Origin: CAZYFH01 sp965197395
GTDB lineage: Bacteria > Acidobacteriota > Vicinamibacteria > Vicinamibacterales > UBA8438
DNA length: 64,000 bases
NCBI GenBank assembly: GCA_965197395.1
Contig: CBDANB010000007.1
Span: 930,001 to 994,000, forward strand
Direction of reading: 5' to 3'
This document shows positions 27,486-35,897 of the stretch, one piece after another (the first letter of the stretch is position 1; every line of letters begins with the position of its first letter). The notes beneath the pieces are model-generated. The model was not told where the DNA came from and did no database searches. It saw only the letters and a program-made list of their open reading frames with translations. Position numbers and translations under genes: made by a program.

Positions 27486-28600
27486 TCAACCTGTCCACTT
27501 TTCCCAGGCAAGATCACGGCTGTCACCGGAGGCCGGAGCGCTCGTGGTCCGCGCGCTCGAGGCGGCGAGCGAGCGGCTGCGGCAGGACGCGGCGGAGACT
27601 GATCCTCACACCGAGGAGGTGACGAGCGAGCAGCGGCGTGCCGACGCGCTCGGCCTCATAGCCGAGAGCGCCTTGGCAGCCGATCTCGACCGTGGCACCG
27701 CGGGCGATCGATATCAGGTCGTCGTCCACGTCGACGAAGGGGTGTTGGAGAACGACGATGCGCCGGGCCAATCCGCCCTGGAGAATGGTCCGTACGTTTC
27801 CGCGGAAACGTCCCGACGGCTAGCCTGCGACGCGGCGACCGTCCGGATGCGTCACGGTCGTGATGGCAGCACACTCGATGTCGGCCGAAAGACGCGGACG
27901 GTGCCGCCGGCCCTCCGTCGGGCCCTCACCGCTCGGGACCGCCGTTGCCGCTTCCCTGGTTGCAGCTCCAAGTACTGCGATGCACACCACATCCGCCACT
28001 GGGCGAAGGGTGGTGCGACCAGCCTCGACAACCTGGTACTGCTCTGCCGGCGCCACCACCGCACGGTTCACGAAGCGGGGTTCACGATCACGCTGCGCGA
28101 CGACGGTGACGCCCTTTTCTACCGGCCCGACGGTCGTCTACTGCCAGCGACTCCGACTGCGCCCCGTTGGGATGGCGTCGCGCTGGCACCACAGACGTCT
28201 CGGCTCGCCGCATCCGGCATCACGATCGACGGGCGCACGGCGACCCCTCATTGGCACGGGGAGCGGCTGGATCTCCCGTGGGCGATCGATGTGCTCTGGC
28301 GGCCCCCGATCGGAGGATCACCCCCTGACGGCACCTTCCCGGAAACGAAGGGCACCACATCCCGACAGTGAGGGCATGTCGATCGACGCCCGACTTGGCG
28401 CATCTCGGTACTCCTCGACGACACCGGGCGACATCACGGTTGAGTCCGGGGATCCGTGACAGGTCGGTCCGCAGTGCGTTACGCACGCCGTCGGCGAAGT
28501 GCCGATCGTCCAGTGCGCCGCCACGGTTTCGCGAGTGACGGACCACGAGCGGGACGGACATCCCTCGCGGCAGCGGCACTCTCCGGAAGCGCGGGCACGA

Positions 28601-29035
28601 TCACATCGGACGCGCGAGGCCGCGGGCCAGCGAGCGTGCCGCCCGATTGAGCGGGTCATCAAAACTCGAGAATCTCGTCTCAGCGGCTCCCGCGTGTCGG
28701 ACGACCTCCGCGAACGATGCCAAGTGAACGCTGTCGTAGCCCCGCAACCGGTAGCGCTCCGCCAGTTGGCCCGCCTCTCGACAGAGTGATGCGGACACGC
28801 TGATGGCCAGGCACGTGTGCCAGTCCGCCTCGAACGCTCGCTTCGCGGACGTGAACGCGGACGCGGGCAGTGCCCCCTCTCGACGCCGGCGCGCCAGCGC
28901 GGCGCGGGTTTCCGGGTAGGCAATCAGTGACGTCGCCACAATCGTCGCGTCGTTAACCAGTTGCCGCACGACGTCCGTCTCCGGCTCATCGACATAGAGC
29001 TTGACTAGGCTGCTCGTATCCAGATACAGCGTCAC
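28601..29035 (-). CDS. PIN-domain toxin (VapC-like)
   Basis: A 144-residue PIN-domain ribonuclease. The first acid is in YLDTSSLVKLY at the N-terminus, the second Glu in AYPETRAALARR, and the C-terminal acids lie in RGYDSVHLAS and SSFDDPLNRAA. VapC toxins cleave tRNA or rRNA. The GTG at 29035 overlaps the end of the antitoxin gene by 4 bp (GTGA), the classic arrangement of a type II toxin-antitoxin pair. A longer frame starting upstream is not needed. Confidence 0.88.
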   Translation of the reverse strand: MTLYLDTSSLVKLYVDEPETDVVRQLVNDATIVATSLIAYPETRAALARRRREGALPASAFTSAKRAFEADWHTCLAISVSASLCREAGQLAERYRLRGYDSVHLASFAEVVRHAGAAETRFSSFDDPLNRAARSLARGLARPM

Positions 29036-29304
29036 CGCCGATCCTCGAGCACGGCGGTCGACACCGTCCGGTCGGGATCGACCGAAACTGGCGGATTCGA
29101 TCCGGCGGGCTTGCCGCCCCCCCACTGCGCTCTGCCTTCGGCGACCATCCGGCTCGCCCAGCTGACGTCAGCGGTCGGCTCCACCGGACTAATGGTCGCA
29201 ATCGAGCGTCCGCGGTCGGTGATCAAGAGGCGAGCTCCCGATCGAACCCGTCTCAGATGTCGGCTCAACTGCGCTTTGAGCTCGCGAATCCCTACGGTGT
29301 CCAT
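29032..29304 (-). CDS. Phd/YefM-type antitoxin
   Basis: A 90-residue antitoxin. The N-terminal VGIRELKAQLSRHLRRVRSG is typical of Phd/YefM DNA-binding antitoxins, and the acidic, proline-rich C-terminus should wrap the toxin. It lies directly upstream of the PIN toxin with a 4-bp overlap. Transcription is probably autoregulated through the palindrome at 29325-29354. Confidence 0.87.
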   Translation of the reverse strand: MDTVGIRELKAQLSRHLRRVRSGARLLITDRGRSIATISPVEPTADVSWASRMVAEGRAQWGGGKPAGSNPPVSVDPDRTVSTAVLEDRR

Positions 29305-29324
29305 TCCAGCACCAGACCATACAT

Positions 29325-29354
29325 GTGACTACAAGTATACAAAAATGTGGTCAC
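29325..29354. promoter_or_regulatory. candidate operator of the toxin-antitoxin operon
   Basis: An inverted repeat, GTGACTAC followed by 14 bp and GTGGTCAC, lies 20-50 bp upstream of the antitoxin start. The AT-rich spacer (aagtatacaaaaat) stands out from the GC-rich surroundings and could hold the promoter. Antitoxin autoregulation through such sites is known for the family; binding here is inferred. Confidence 0.5.
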
Positions 29355-29432
29355 ACCGTCTCGGTAACCTGATGCGGTCCAAGCGTCGTGCGTTGTTAGC
29401 CGGACGAAGAGCTGCAGATCTTCGCACACCCG

Positions 29433-29894
29433 TCATCGAGATTCGTGCCCCGGTCGGCGCGGCGTCACGTTCTTCATCGGCGCCCGCCCCGGTTCCGGCG
29501 AACCGCCGAACGGCGTCACGTTGACGGTCCCAGCGCGGACCGCGCGCTCGAACTTGCGCTTCAGCCACTGTTTCAGCCAGCGGCGGCAGGCCGGTATCAG
29601 CAACAGGAAGCCGGCCGCGTCGGTGAGCACGCCTGGCGTGAGGAGCACCGCCGCCGCGATGAGAATCAGCACGCCGTCCATCAGCGACTCGGCCGGCAAC
29701 CGGCCCCCGTTGAGATCCGCCCGAGCACGTCCCAGTGTGGCGAGACCCTGCTGTCGGGCCAGGGACGCGCCGACGACACCGGTCACGATAATGAGTCCGA
29801 TCGTGGCCAGAGTCCCGACGCGCTGGCCGATCTCGATCAGCAGCACCAGCTCGATGACCGGAATGGAGACGAAGAGGAGTAGAAGGCGTCCCAC
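29433..29894 (-). CDS. fxsA: FxsA family membrane protein
   Basis: A 153-residue inner-membrane protein. The N-terminal RLLLLFVSIPVIELVLLIEI and the following LATIGLIIVTGVVGASLARQ, plus a segment with DGVLILIAAAVLLTPGVLTD, form the FxsA domain. The tail is basic and cytoplasmic. The E. coli protein modulates F-plasmid exclusion of phage T7; the general role is unclear. The start is ATG 29894. Confidence 0.88.
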   Translation of the reverse strand: MGRLLLLFVSIPVIELVLLIEIGQRVGTLATIGLIIVTGVVGASLARQQGLATLGRARADLNGGRLPAESLMDGVLILIAAAVLLTPGVLTDAAGFLLLIPACRRWLKQWLKRKFERAVRAGTVNVTPFGGSPEPGRAPMKNVTPRRPGHESR

Positions 29895-29909
29895 GGTGTT
29901 GCCTGCCGC

Positions 29910-30527
29910 TCACATCGGCGGTGTGCGGTCGTGCCAGGGGGTCGCCTGCTCGTATGCGTGCGCGAGGGCGAGCACGTCGACTTCGCCGAGGGCGCGGCCA
30001 CAGAGCTGCAACCCGATGGGCAGCCCTTCGCGGCTGAAGCCGCACGGGACGGTGATCGCCGGTATGCCATACGTATTGAAGGGCGCGGTGTTGCGCACGA
30101 GGATCCCGGTTATCTCGCCCGGCGACAGCTGCGCCGCTTCGATGCTGACCGGCAGCTGCACCAGGGTCGGCGTGACCAGCACATCGACGTTTTCGAACAC
30201 CGCCGCAATCGCCTTTCTCACGAGCGTGAGCTGATACAGCGCGTCGGCGTAGTCGCTTGCGGCGACCTGGGCGCCGCGCTCGATGCGCTCGAGCGTGCTC
30301 GGGTCATACAGATCCCGCTTCTCGGCGAGGAGGTCGGCGTGATACGCGTAGGCCTCGACCAGCTCCAGCGGCGAGAGTGCGCCCGTGCGAATGAGGCGCT
30401 GTGCCTCCGCGATGCTCAGGTTCGTAGGATCGGTGGGCTGTCCAAACGACGGCCGGCCCATTAAGAACGTCGCCGCGCCTGCGGCGCTCGACGTGAGGAA
30501 CTCGCGCCGATCGAAGGCTCTGGGCAT
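29910..30527 (-). pseudogene. amidase with large in-frame deletion
   Basis: A 205-residue open frame with a Tat-like signal (RREFLTSSAAGAATFLMG), the first helix of an exported amidase (LSIAEAQRLIRTGALSPLEL), then directly the C-terminal third (IPAITVPCGFSREGLPIGLQ). The central 270 or so residues that carry the Lys-Ser-Ser triad are absent. Typical members have about 480-520 residues. The frame is open, so a product could be made, but it cannot catalyse. It lies 16 bp from fxsA and 19 bp from the quinoprotein gene. Confidence 0.78.
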
Positions 30528-30545
30528 GTCGGAGCCTGTGGGTTC

Positions 30546-32695
30546 TTAGGGCCGGGCGGGCAGCGCGAACACGTAGATCGCGTTCGACCGGTTACCCCCG
30601 ACCGGAGCCGCGAGGTACTGCCGGCCGTCAACGGCGTAGGTGATCGGGAACCCCTGCACCGAGGCGGGCAGCCGGGTCTGGAACAGGACATCGCCGGTGG
30701 CGGCGTCGTGGGCGTAGAGATGCCGGTCGGTGTCGGCGGCGATCACGAGGCCCCCTCCTGTTGTCAGCGCCGCCGACCCGGGACGCGTGGTCATCGAATG
30801 CCGCCACATGAGCTCGCCGCTGTTGATGTCCATCGCGATGAGGTGACCGGGGTGGCCCTCACTCGCTGGGTGGACTGTGCTCCGCCGCTGGAGAAACCCG
30901 CGGTCGGCGTAGTAGTCGTTGCCTTCCTGACGCTCGAGCTCGGTGAACATCCCCGAGACGCAGGTCGGGTGGATGGGGATATAGAGCGCCTGGGTGTCGG
31001 GGTGATAGGCGCTCGCGCGCCAGTTCCGGACCCCCAGCAGATCGGGACAGAACTCGAGCTCGACGTCGGCTTGCGGGATCATCCCGGGCCGGTACGTCAC
31101 CTCGCCCGCCTGCGGGTCGACGTCGATCACGTTCTGGTAGCCGAGATCGTGCGCGGCGACGAAGGCGCCGGTCGTCCGGTCGATCTCCCAGAGGATGCCC
31201 ATCTTGCCCATCTTGAAGAGCGAACGCCGTCCGTCGCGGTCGATGAGGACGCTCTCGAACACCTCATCCAGGTCGTGGGTTTCGCCTGGGACGAACTGGT
31301 AGTACCACTCGAGGGCGCCGGTCTCCGGGTCGAGCGCCAGCACACTGTTCGTGTACAACGCATCCCCGTCCGTGCCACGGGAGACGCGGGCCCACGGCTT
31401 GGCCTGTGAGGTGGACCAATAGGTCAGGCCGGTCGACGGATCGTAGCTGCCGGGAATCCACGAATCGCCGCCGGCACGATACGTCAGCGGAAGATCGCCC
31501 CACGTGTCGCCGCCCGGCTCGCCGGGGCGGGCGATGGTCGATGTGCGCCACACCTCCTCACCGGTCTCGGCATCGTGCGCGGAGATGAAACAGACGTCGT
31601 TCTTGTAGTGGTTCCTCTCAGGGATCGGTGCAGCTTTGGCCGGTTCCATGGCTAATAAGTCAAGCATTGTCATCGACTTACGTGGCTGGAGAACACCGTC
31701 TGTATCTGGAGAGGAACTGCAGGCTCTCGGAAAGTCCGGCCCACGGTACACGGCGGAAATCGCGAGGGGCCTGCCAGTGCCAAGGGGCTGAACAGTCAGC
31801 GAGGGTTCGGCCCAGCGGTAAAACGTCGGCGAAAGTCCAGGCCGCGTTCCACGAGTGTTCATGGTTCGTCGCCCTGTAAATGCCAGCGCCTCAGCACCTT
31901 GAGGTGGGACCGGCTGCCGTCGAGCAGGCCCCCCACCAAAAGCGGGGCCCGCGCAGGCGGCCGTCGACTGAGCGATAGACGACTTCACCGCTGATTCGCG
32001 GGCACGAACACATCCGCAGCCTCTTTCCACGGCGTGGCTGACCTGCTGGGGGCTGAATCGTGCACACATTTGTGTGAGGAACCCTTGTAGTTTTGGCACC
32101 CGGTCATGCCGGCGACGATGTTTCCCTTCACGACGATCGGTCCGCTGGTATACCGGTAGCCGAGTGTGTAGTCGCCGACTGTGGCGTCCCACGCGACCTC
32201 ACCCGTCCGCGCGTCGAGCGCGACGATATGGGCGTCCGACGTGTTGACGTAGATCTTGTCGCCGAAGATCGCAATCGAGCGCGTGCGCATGCCGGCCCCG
32301 ACGGCGTCGAGCGCGTCCGATGCCTCGAACTCGCGGCTGTATTCCCAGATTCGATCCCCGGTCACCGCGTCCACGGCGTGCACGACGTTGCGGGGACTCG
32401 GAATGAACATCACGCCGTCGTGCACCAGTGGCGCGGCCTGCGAGAGCCCGAGACCCAGCGACCAAGACCAGACGAGCTGCAGCTGGTGGACATTGGCCGT
32501 GTTGATCTCGTCCAGTGGACTGTAGCCCCAGCCGTCGAGTGTGCGCCGCCAGCTGAGCCAGTCGGCCGGGTCGGGGTTCTCGAGCATCGCGTCGGTAACT
32601 GGAACATAGCCCTGGTCTTGAGCGCTCGACGTCGCGCCCGCCGCGCCCACGAGCAGCACCGAGACGGCTGCGAGTCGAGTCCAGTTCATCGTCAT
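30546..32695 (-). pseudogene. PQQ-dependent dehydrogenase-like quinoprotein, split by MITE-B
   Basis: The gene starts at ATG 32695 with a signal peptide (LAAVSVLLVGAAGATSSAQD) and has propeller blades with repeated W motifs (TGDRIWEYS, TGEVAWDATVGD, TGEEVWRTST, TGDVLFQTRL). MITE-B at 31610-32083 splits it after GCQNYK. Removing the element and one duplication (cttgtagt) restores 556 codons with no other damage. The length fits a periplasmic alcohol-dehydrogenase-like quinoprotein without a fused cytochrome. As it stands only about 200 residues can be made from the normal start. Confidence 0.9.
31610..32083 (+). repeat. MITE-B copy 1 (474 bp)
   Basis: The element starts GGTTCCTCTCAGGGATCGG and ends TTTGTGTGAGGAACC. 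It is flanked by a perfect 8-bp duplication cttgtagt (31602-31609 and 32084-32091). It appears identical to the copy at 63280-63753. It contains a 47-codon frame (31648-31791, MANKSSIVIDLRGWRTPSVS and onward) and the conserved core at about 31911-31970, but no complete transposase gene. Confidence 0.92.
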
Positions 32696-32854
32696 GTCTT
32701 CGCCCTCAGCATTGGGGATAGGCAGCCCGATTATGCCACCGGCCAGGGCGAATCGTCTCGGTCTCGGCCTGGGACCGGCCAGGCGGTTGCGAGGTATCGG
32801 TCGCAGAAGACAAAATGTGCGCAGCAATCCGGGCTGCGAGCCCGAAGGAGGACC

Positions 32855-34021
32855 GTGACGACCGCATCGAACGTCGAGCTGCACCAAGATCTCCGTAACG
32901 CCGTCGGCGAGCTGTGCCGGCGTTTCCCCGATACCTACTGGCGCGATCTGGACCGGGCCGAGGCCTACCCGGAGGACTTCGTCAAAACGCTGACCGACGC
33001 GGGCTATCTCGCGGCGCTGATTCCCGAGGCGTATGGCGGGTCGGGGCTGGGCGTGATGGAGGCGTCCATCATCCTCGAGGAGGTGAACCGGTCCGGTGGC
33101 AACGCCGCCGCCTGTCACGCGCAGATGTACATCATGGGGACGCTGCTGCGGCACGGCTCGGATGCGCAGAAACGCAAGTATCTCCCGAAGATCGCGAGCG
33201 GCGAGCTGCGCCTCCAGGCGTTTGGCGTGACCGAGCCGACGACCGGTACCGACACGACGCAGTTGAAGACGATGGCGGTGCGCGACGGCGACCGCTACAT
33301 CGTCAACGGACAGAAGACCTGGATCTCGCGTGCGGAGTACTCGGACCTGATGCTGCTCATCGCCCGCACCACGCCGCTCGACGCGGTCAAGAAGAAGACC
33401 GAGGGGCTGTCGGTGTTCCTCGTCGACCTGCGAACCGCGGTTGGCAACGGCGTCACCATTCGGCCGCTCCGCACGATGATGAACCACGCGACGACCGAGG
33501 TCTTCTTCGACGACCTCGAGGTGCCGGTCGAGAACCGCGTGGGTGAGGAGGGGCGCGGCTTCCGCTATCTGATTGACGGCCTGAACGCCGAGCGCATTCT
33601 GATCGCCGCCGAGTGCGTCGGCGATGGGCGCTGGTTCATCGAGCGGGCCGTGAAGTACGCGAACGACCGGGTCGTCTTCAATCGACCCATCGGCCAGAAC
33701 CAGGGCATCCAGTTTCCCATCGCCCGCGCGCATGTCAACATCGAGGCGGCCGACCTCATGCGTGTGCGCGCCGCCGAGCTGTTCGACGCCGGACAGCCGT
33801 GCGGCGCCGAGGCGAACATGGCCAAGCTCTTGGCGGCCGACGCCTCGTGGGAGGTGGCGAACGTGGCGGTGCAGACGTATGGTGGCTTCGGGTTCGCCGA
33901 GGACTACGACATCGAGCGGAAGTTCCGCGAGACCCGTCTCTATCAGGTGGCGCCGATCTCCACGAACCTCATCCTGTCGTATCTCGCCGAGCACGTGCTC
34001 GGCCTCCCCCGGTCCTTCTAG
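32855..34021 (+). CDS. acyl-CoA dehydrogenase
   Basis: A 388-residue flavoenzyme. The N-terminal domain contains LIPEAYGGSGLGVMEASIIL, the FAD/substrate segment is FGVTEPTTGTDTTQLKT, and the C-terminal domain has QTYGGFGFAEDYDIERKFRE, where the sequence fits the ACAD signature. The start is GTG 32855 after a GAAGGAGG site. Its stop overlaps the start of the CoA-transferase gene by one base, so the two are co-translated. It probably oxidises a short branched or dicarboxylic acyl-CoA in the pathway of this cluster; the exact substrate is inferred. Confidence 0.92.
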   Translation: MTTASNVELHQDLRNAVGELCRRFPDTYWRDLDRAEAYPEDFVKTLTDAGYLAALIPEAYGGSGLGVMEASIILEEVNRSGGNAAACHAQMYIMGTLLRHGSDAQKRKYLPKIASGELRLQAFGVTEPTTGTDTTQLKTMAVRDGDRYIVNGQKTWISRAEYSDLMLLIARTTPLDAVKKKTEGLSVFLVDLRTAVGNGVTIRPLRTMMNHATTEVFFDDLEVPVENRVGEEGRGFRYLIDGLNAERILIAAECVGDGRWFIERAVKYANDRVVFNRPIGQNQGIQFPIARAHVNIEAADLMRVRAAELFDAGQPCGAEANMAKLLAADASWEVANVAVQTYGGFGFAEDYDIERKFRETRLYQVAPISTNLILSYLAEHVLGLPRSF

Positions 34022-35238
34022 TGCCGTCGCGTCCGCTCGACGGGGTGACCGTCACGCCGGCGCGTCCGCTCGACGGGGTGACCGTCGTCGCCCTCGAGCA
34101 AGCGGTCGCCGCACCGTTCGCCACGCGGCAGCTCGCGGACCTCGGCGCGCGCGTGATCAAGGTCGAGCGCCCGGGCGTCGGTGATTTCGCGCGAGGCTAT
34201 GACTCAACGGTCAAGGGGTTGTCGAGCCATTTCGTCTGGCTCAACCGGTCGAAAGAGTCACTGACACTCGACCTGAAGCGGCCGGAAGCCCGCGAGGTGC
34301 TCAGCCGGCTGATTGCCGCGGCCGACGTGTTCGTGCAGAACCTGGCGCCGGGTGCCGCCGAGCGTCTCGGCTTCGGCGCGGCTGCGTTGTGCGCGGCCGC
34401 GCCACGCCTCATCGTCTGCGATCTCTCCGGATACGGCGCGAGCGGCCCGTATCGCGACAAGAAGGCGTATGACCTGCTCGTGCAGGCCGAGTCGGGGCTC
34501 GTCTCGATTACGGGCACCGAGGCGGAACCGGTCAAGTCGTCGATCTCGGTCGCCGATATCGCCGCGGGCATGTACGCCTATAGCGGCGTGCTCACCGCGC
34601 TGTTCAGACGGGAGCGAACCGGCGTGGGCGCCAGGATAGAGGTCTCGATGCTCGAGGCGCTGACGGAGTGGATGGGCTTCCCGCTCTACTACACGATGTA
34701 CGGGGGGACGTCGCCTCCCCGAAGCGGGGCCCGCCACGCGGCGATCGCGCCGTATGGGCCGTTCGCCGGGGCCGACGGCGAGACGGTCTTCCTCGGGCTC
34801 CAGAACGAGCGTGAATGGGCCAGGTTCTGCACGCGCGTCCTCGAGCAGCCGGATCTCGCCGTCGACGCTCGGTTCGAGACGAACGCGAAGCGGGTGGAGC
34901 ATCGCGCCGCGCTCGACCGCGAGATCGAAGCGGTCTTCGCCCCGCTCTCCGCCGGCGCGATCGTCGATCGGCTCGACGCCGCTGGAATTGCGAACGCCCG
35001 CATGAACACGGTGGCGCAGCTCGCCGCGCATCCTCAGCTCGCCGCGCGCGATCGCTGGCGCGACGTGGAGTCGGCCGCCGGCGCGATCAGGGCAAGTCTT
35101 CCTGCCGCAACCATCGAGGGTGTCGAGCCGCGGATGGACCCGATTCCCGCTGTCGGCGCGCACAGCGATCACATCCTCGACGAGCTCGGGTACGACACCG
35201 CTACGATCGGCGCGTGGCGGGAGGCAGGGATTATCTGA
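34021..35238 (+). CDS. CaiB/BaiF family (class III) CoA-transferase
   Basis: A 405-residue class III CoA-transferase. The N-terminal fold (VVALEQAVAAPFATRQLADL, then GARVIKVERPGVGDFARGYD) and NLAPGAAERLGFG are typical. The catalytic Asp is expected at about residue 151 in KAYDLLVQAESGL. The first codons contain an 11-residue tandem duplication (RPLDGVTV twice) caused by a 33-bp DNA repeat; the family normally has one copy. The GTG 34021 start overlaps the preceding stop, but the second RPLDGVTV unit could equally be near the ancestral start. It likely activates an organic acid as its CoA ester. Confidence 0.9.
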   Translation: MPSRPLDGVTVTPARPLDGVTVVALEQAVAAPFATRQLADLGARVIKVERPGVGDFARGYDSTVKGLSSHFVWLNRSKESLTLDLKRPEAREVLSRLIAAADVFVQNLAPGAAERLGFGAAALCAAAPRLIVCDLSGYGASGPYRDKKAYDLLVQAESGLVSITGTEAEPVKSSISVADIAAGMYAYSGVLTALFRRERTGVGARIEVSMLEALTEWMGFPLYYTMYGGTSPPRSGARHAAIAPYGPFAGADGETVFLGLQNEREWARFCTRVLEQPDLAVDARFETNAKRVEHRAALDREIEAVFAPLSAGAIVDRLDAAGIANARMNTVAQLAAHPQLAARDRWRDVESAAGAIRASLPAATIEGVEPRMDPIPAVGAHSDHILDELGYDTATIGAWREAGII

Positions 35239-35264
35239 TCCCGGCACTCGCTTGTGTTGCGTAC

Positions 35265-35312
35265 GTAGCGCAGGCCTTCAGGCCTGCGGGCCAGGCTGAA
35301 GCCTGGCCCTAC
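35265..35312. repeat. REP-like double palindrome
   Basis: Two adjacent perfect hairpins, GCAGGCCT-TC-AGGCCTGC (35270-35287) and GGGCCAGGCT-GA-AGCCTGGCCC (35288-35309), enclosed by GTAG and CTAC. It lies between the CoA-transferase and MaoC genes and may attenuate transcription or stabilise mRNA. The second hairpin and its CTACGAA tail resemble the unit at 25701-25720. Confidence 0.65.
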
Positions 35313-35386
35313 GAAAGGCTATACAAGTGAGCTCCGGGGTTAGGTCAGGACAAGTGATATTCTGACGCGCTGAGGTCACTGAAGAC

Positions 35387-35896
35387 ATGACGATCAAAGA
35401 AGGGTGGACCGGCCGTGTCTACGAGGACTTCGAGGTGGGGGACGTCTATCGCCACCCGCTCGGCCGCACCGTGCTCGCGACGGACAACGTGTGGTTCACG
35501 CTGCTCTCCCAGAACGTGAACAAGATCCATTTCGACTACGCGTACGCGGCCAAGACCGAGTTCGGCAAGCCACTCGTCGACTCGACGTTCACACTGGCGC
35601 TCGTCACGGGCCAGTCGACGATTGACCTGTCGGTGAACGTCATGGCCAATCTCGGGTGGGACGAGGTGCGGCTGCCGGCTCCGGTCTTCGAGGGCGACAC
35701 GATCTACTCGCAGAGCGAGGTTCTCGCCACGCGCGAGTCGAAGTCGCGGCCAAACGTCGGTATCGTCACCGTCAAAACCGATGGCTTCAATCAGGACGGG
35801 ACGATCGTGTTGACGTTCAAGCGGACGTTCATGGTGTATCGACGCGGGCATGTGCCTCCGGTCGCGACCATCCGGCCCGCCGGGAGCGAGGGGTAG
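35387..35896 (+). CDS. MaoC-family acyl-CoA hydratase
   Basis: A 169-residue hot-dog-fold hydratase. The N-terminal FEVGDVYRHPLGRTVLATDN and the central NKIHFDYAYAAKTEFGKPL include the Asp/His (here HFD) positions of MaoC hydratases, and LPAPVFEGDTIYSQSEVLAT is the conserved C-terminal strand pair. Related proteins hydrate mesaconyl-CoA or itaconyl-CoA, which fits the nearby CitE-like lyase and CoA-transferase. The start is ATG 35387. Confidence 0.87.
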   Translation: MTIKEGWTGRVYEDFEVGDVYRHPLGRTVLATDNVWFTLLSQNVNKIHFDYAYAAKTEFGKPLVDSTFTLALVTGQSTIDLSVNVMANLGWDEVRLPAPVFEGDTIYSQSEVLATRESKSRPNVGIVTVKTDGFNQDGTIVLTFKRTFMVYRRGHVPPVATIRPAGSEG

Positions 35897-35897
35897 C

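Larger units (their letters stand above)
26254..27516 (+). mobile_element. IS3-family insertion sequence, copy 1 (1263 bp)
   Basis: Imperfect inverted repeats TGAGCTTGCCTGGG (left) and TGATCTTGCCTGGG (right, minus strand) bound two overlapping transposase genes. A 4-bp direct repeat cggc flanks it (26250-26253 and 27517-27520). The sequence appears identical to copy 2 at 54274-55536, so the two copies spread recently. It sits next to an inverted piece of the HNH gene. Confidence 0.92.
26057..28371 (+). pseudogene. DUF222/HNH endonuclease gene, scrambled and split by IS3
   Basis: Three pieces of one family are present. The head (26057-26165, plus strand) encodes LPRTPFGASIPPAATRRLQE and EIEQLGDAIAELS. 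The middle (about 26168-26253) is inverted; on the minus strand it reads GEAKDEKRRYERRELRTW followed by VDDDGMV. The tail (27517-28371, plus strand) continues RLSPEAGALVVRALEAASER and holds the HNH motif (CRFPGC, CDAHHIRHW, CRRHHRTVHE). The IS3 element at 26254-27516 separates middle from tail. Much of the N-terminal domain is missing. The family (13E12-like) is linked to mobile DNA, and this copy is dead. Confidence 0.8.

Noticed and set aside
31610..32083. MITE-B as an IS605/IscB-derived guide-RNA element
   Set aside because: It has terminal inverted repeats and 8-bp duplications, which IS605-family elements do not make.
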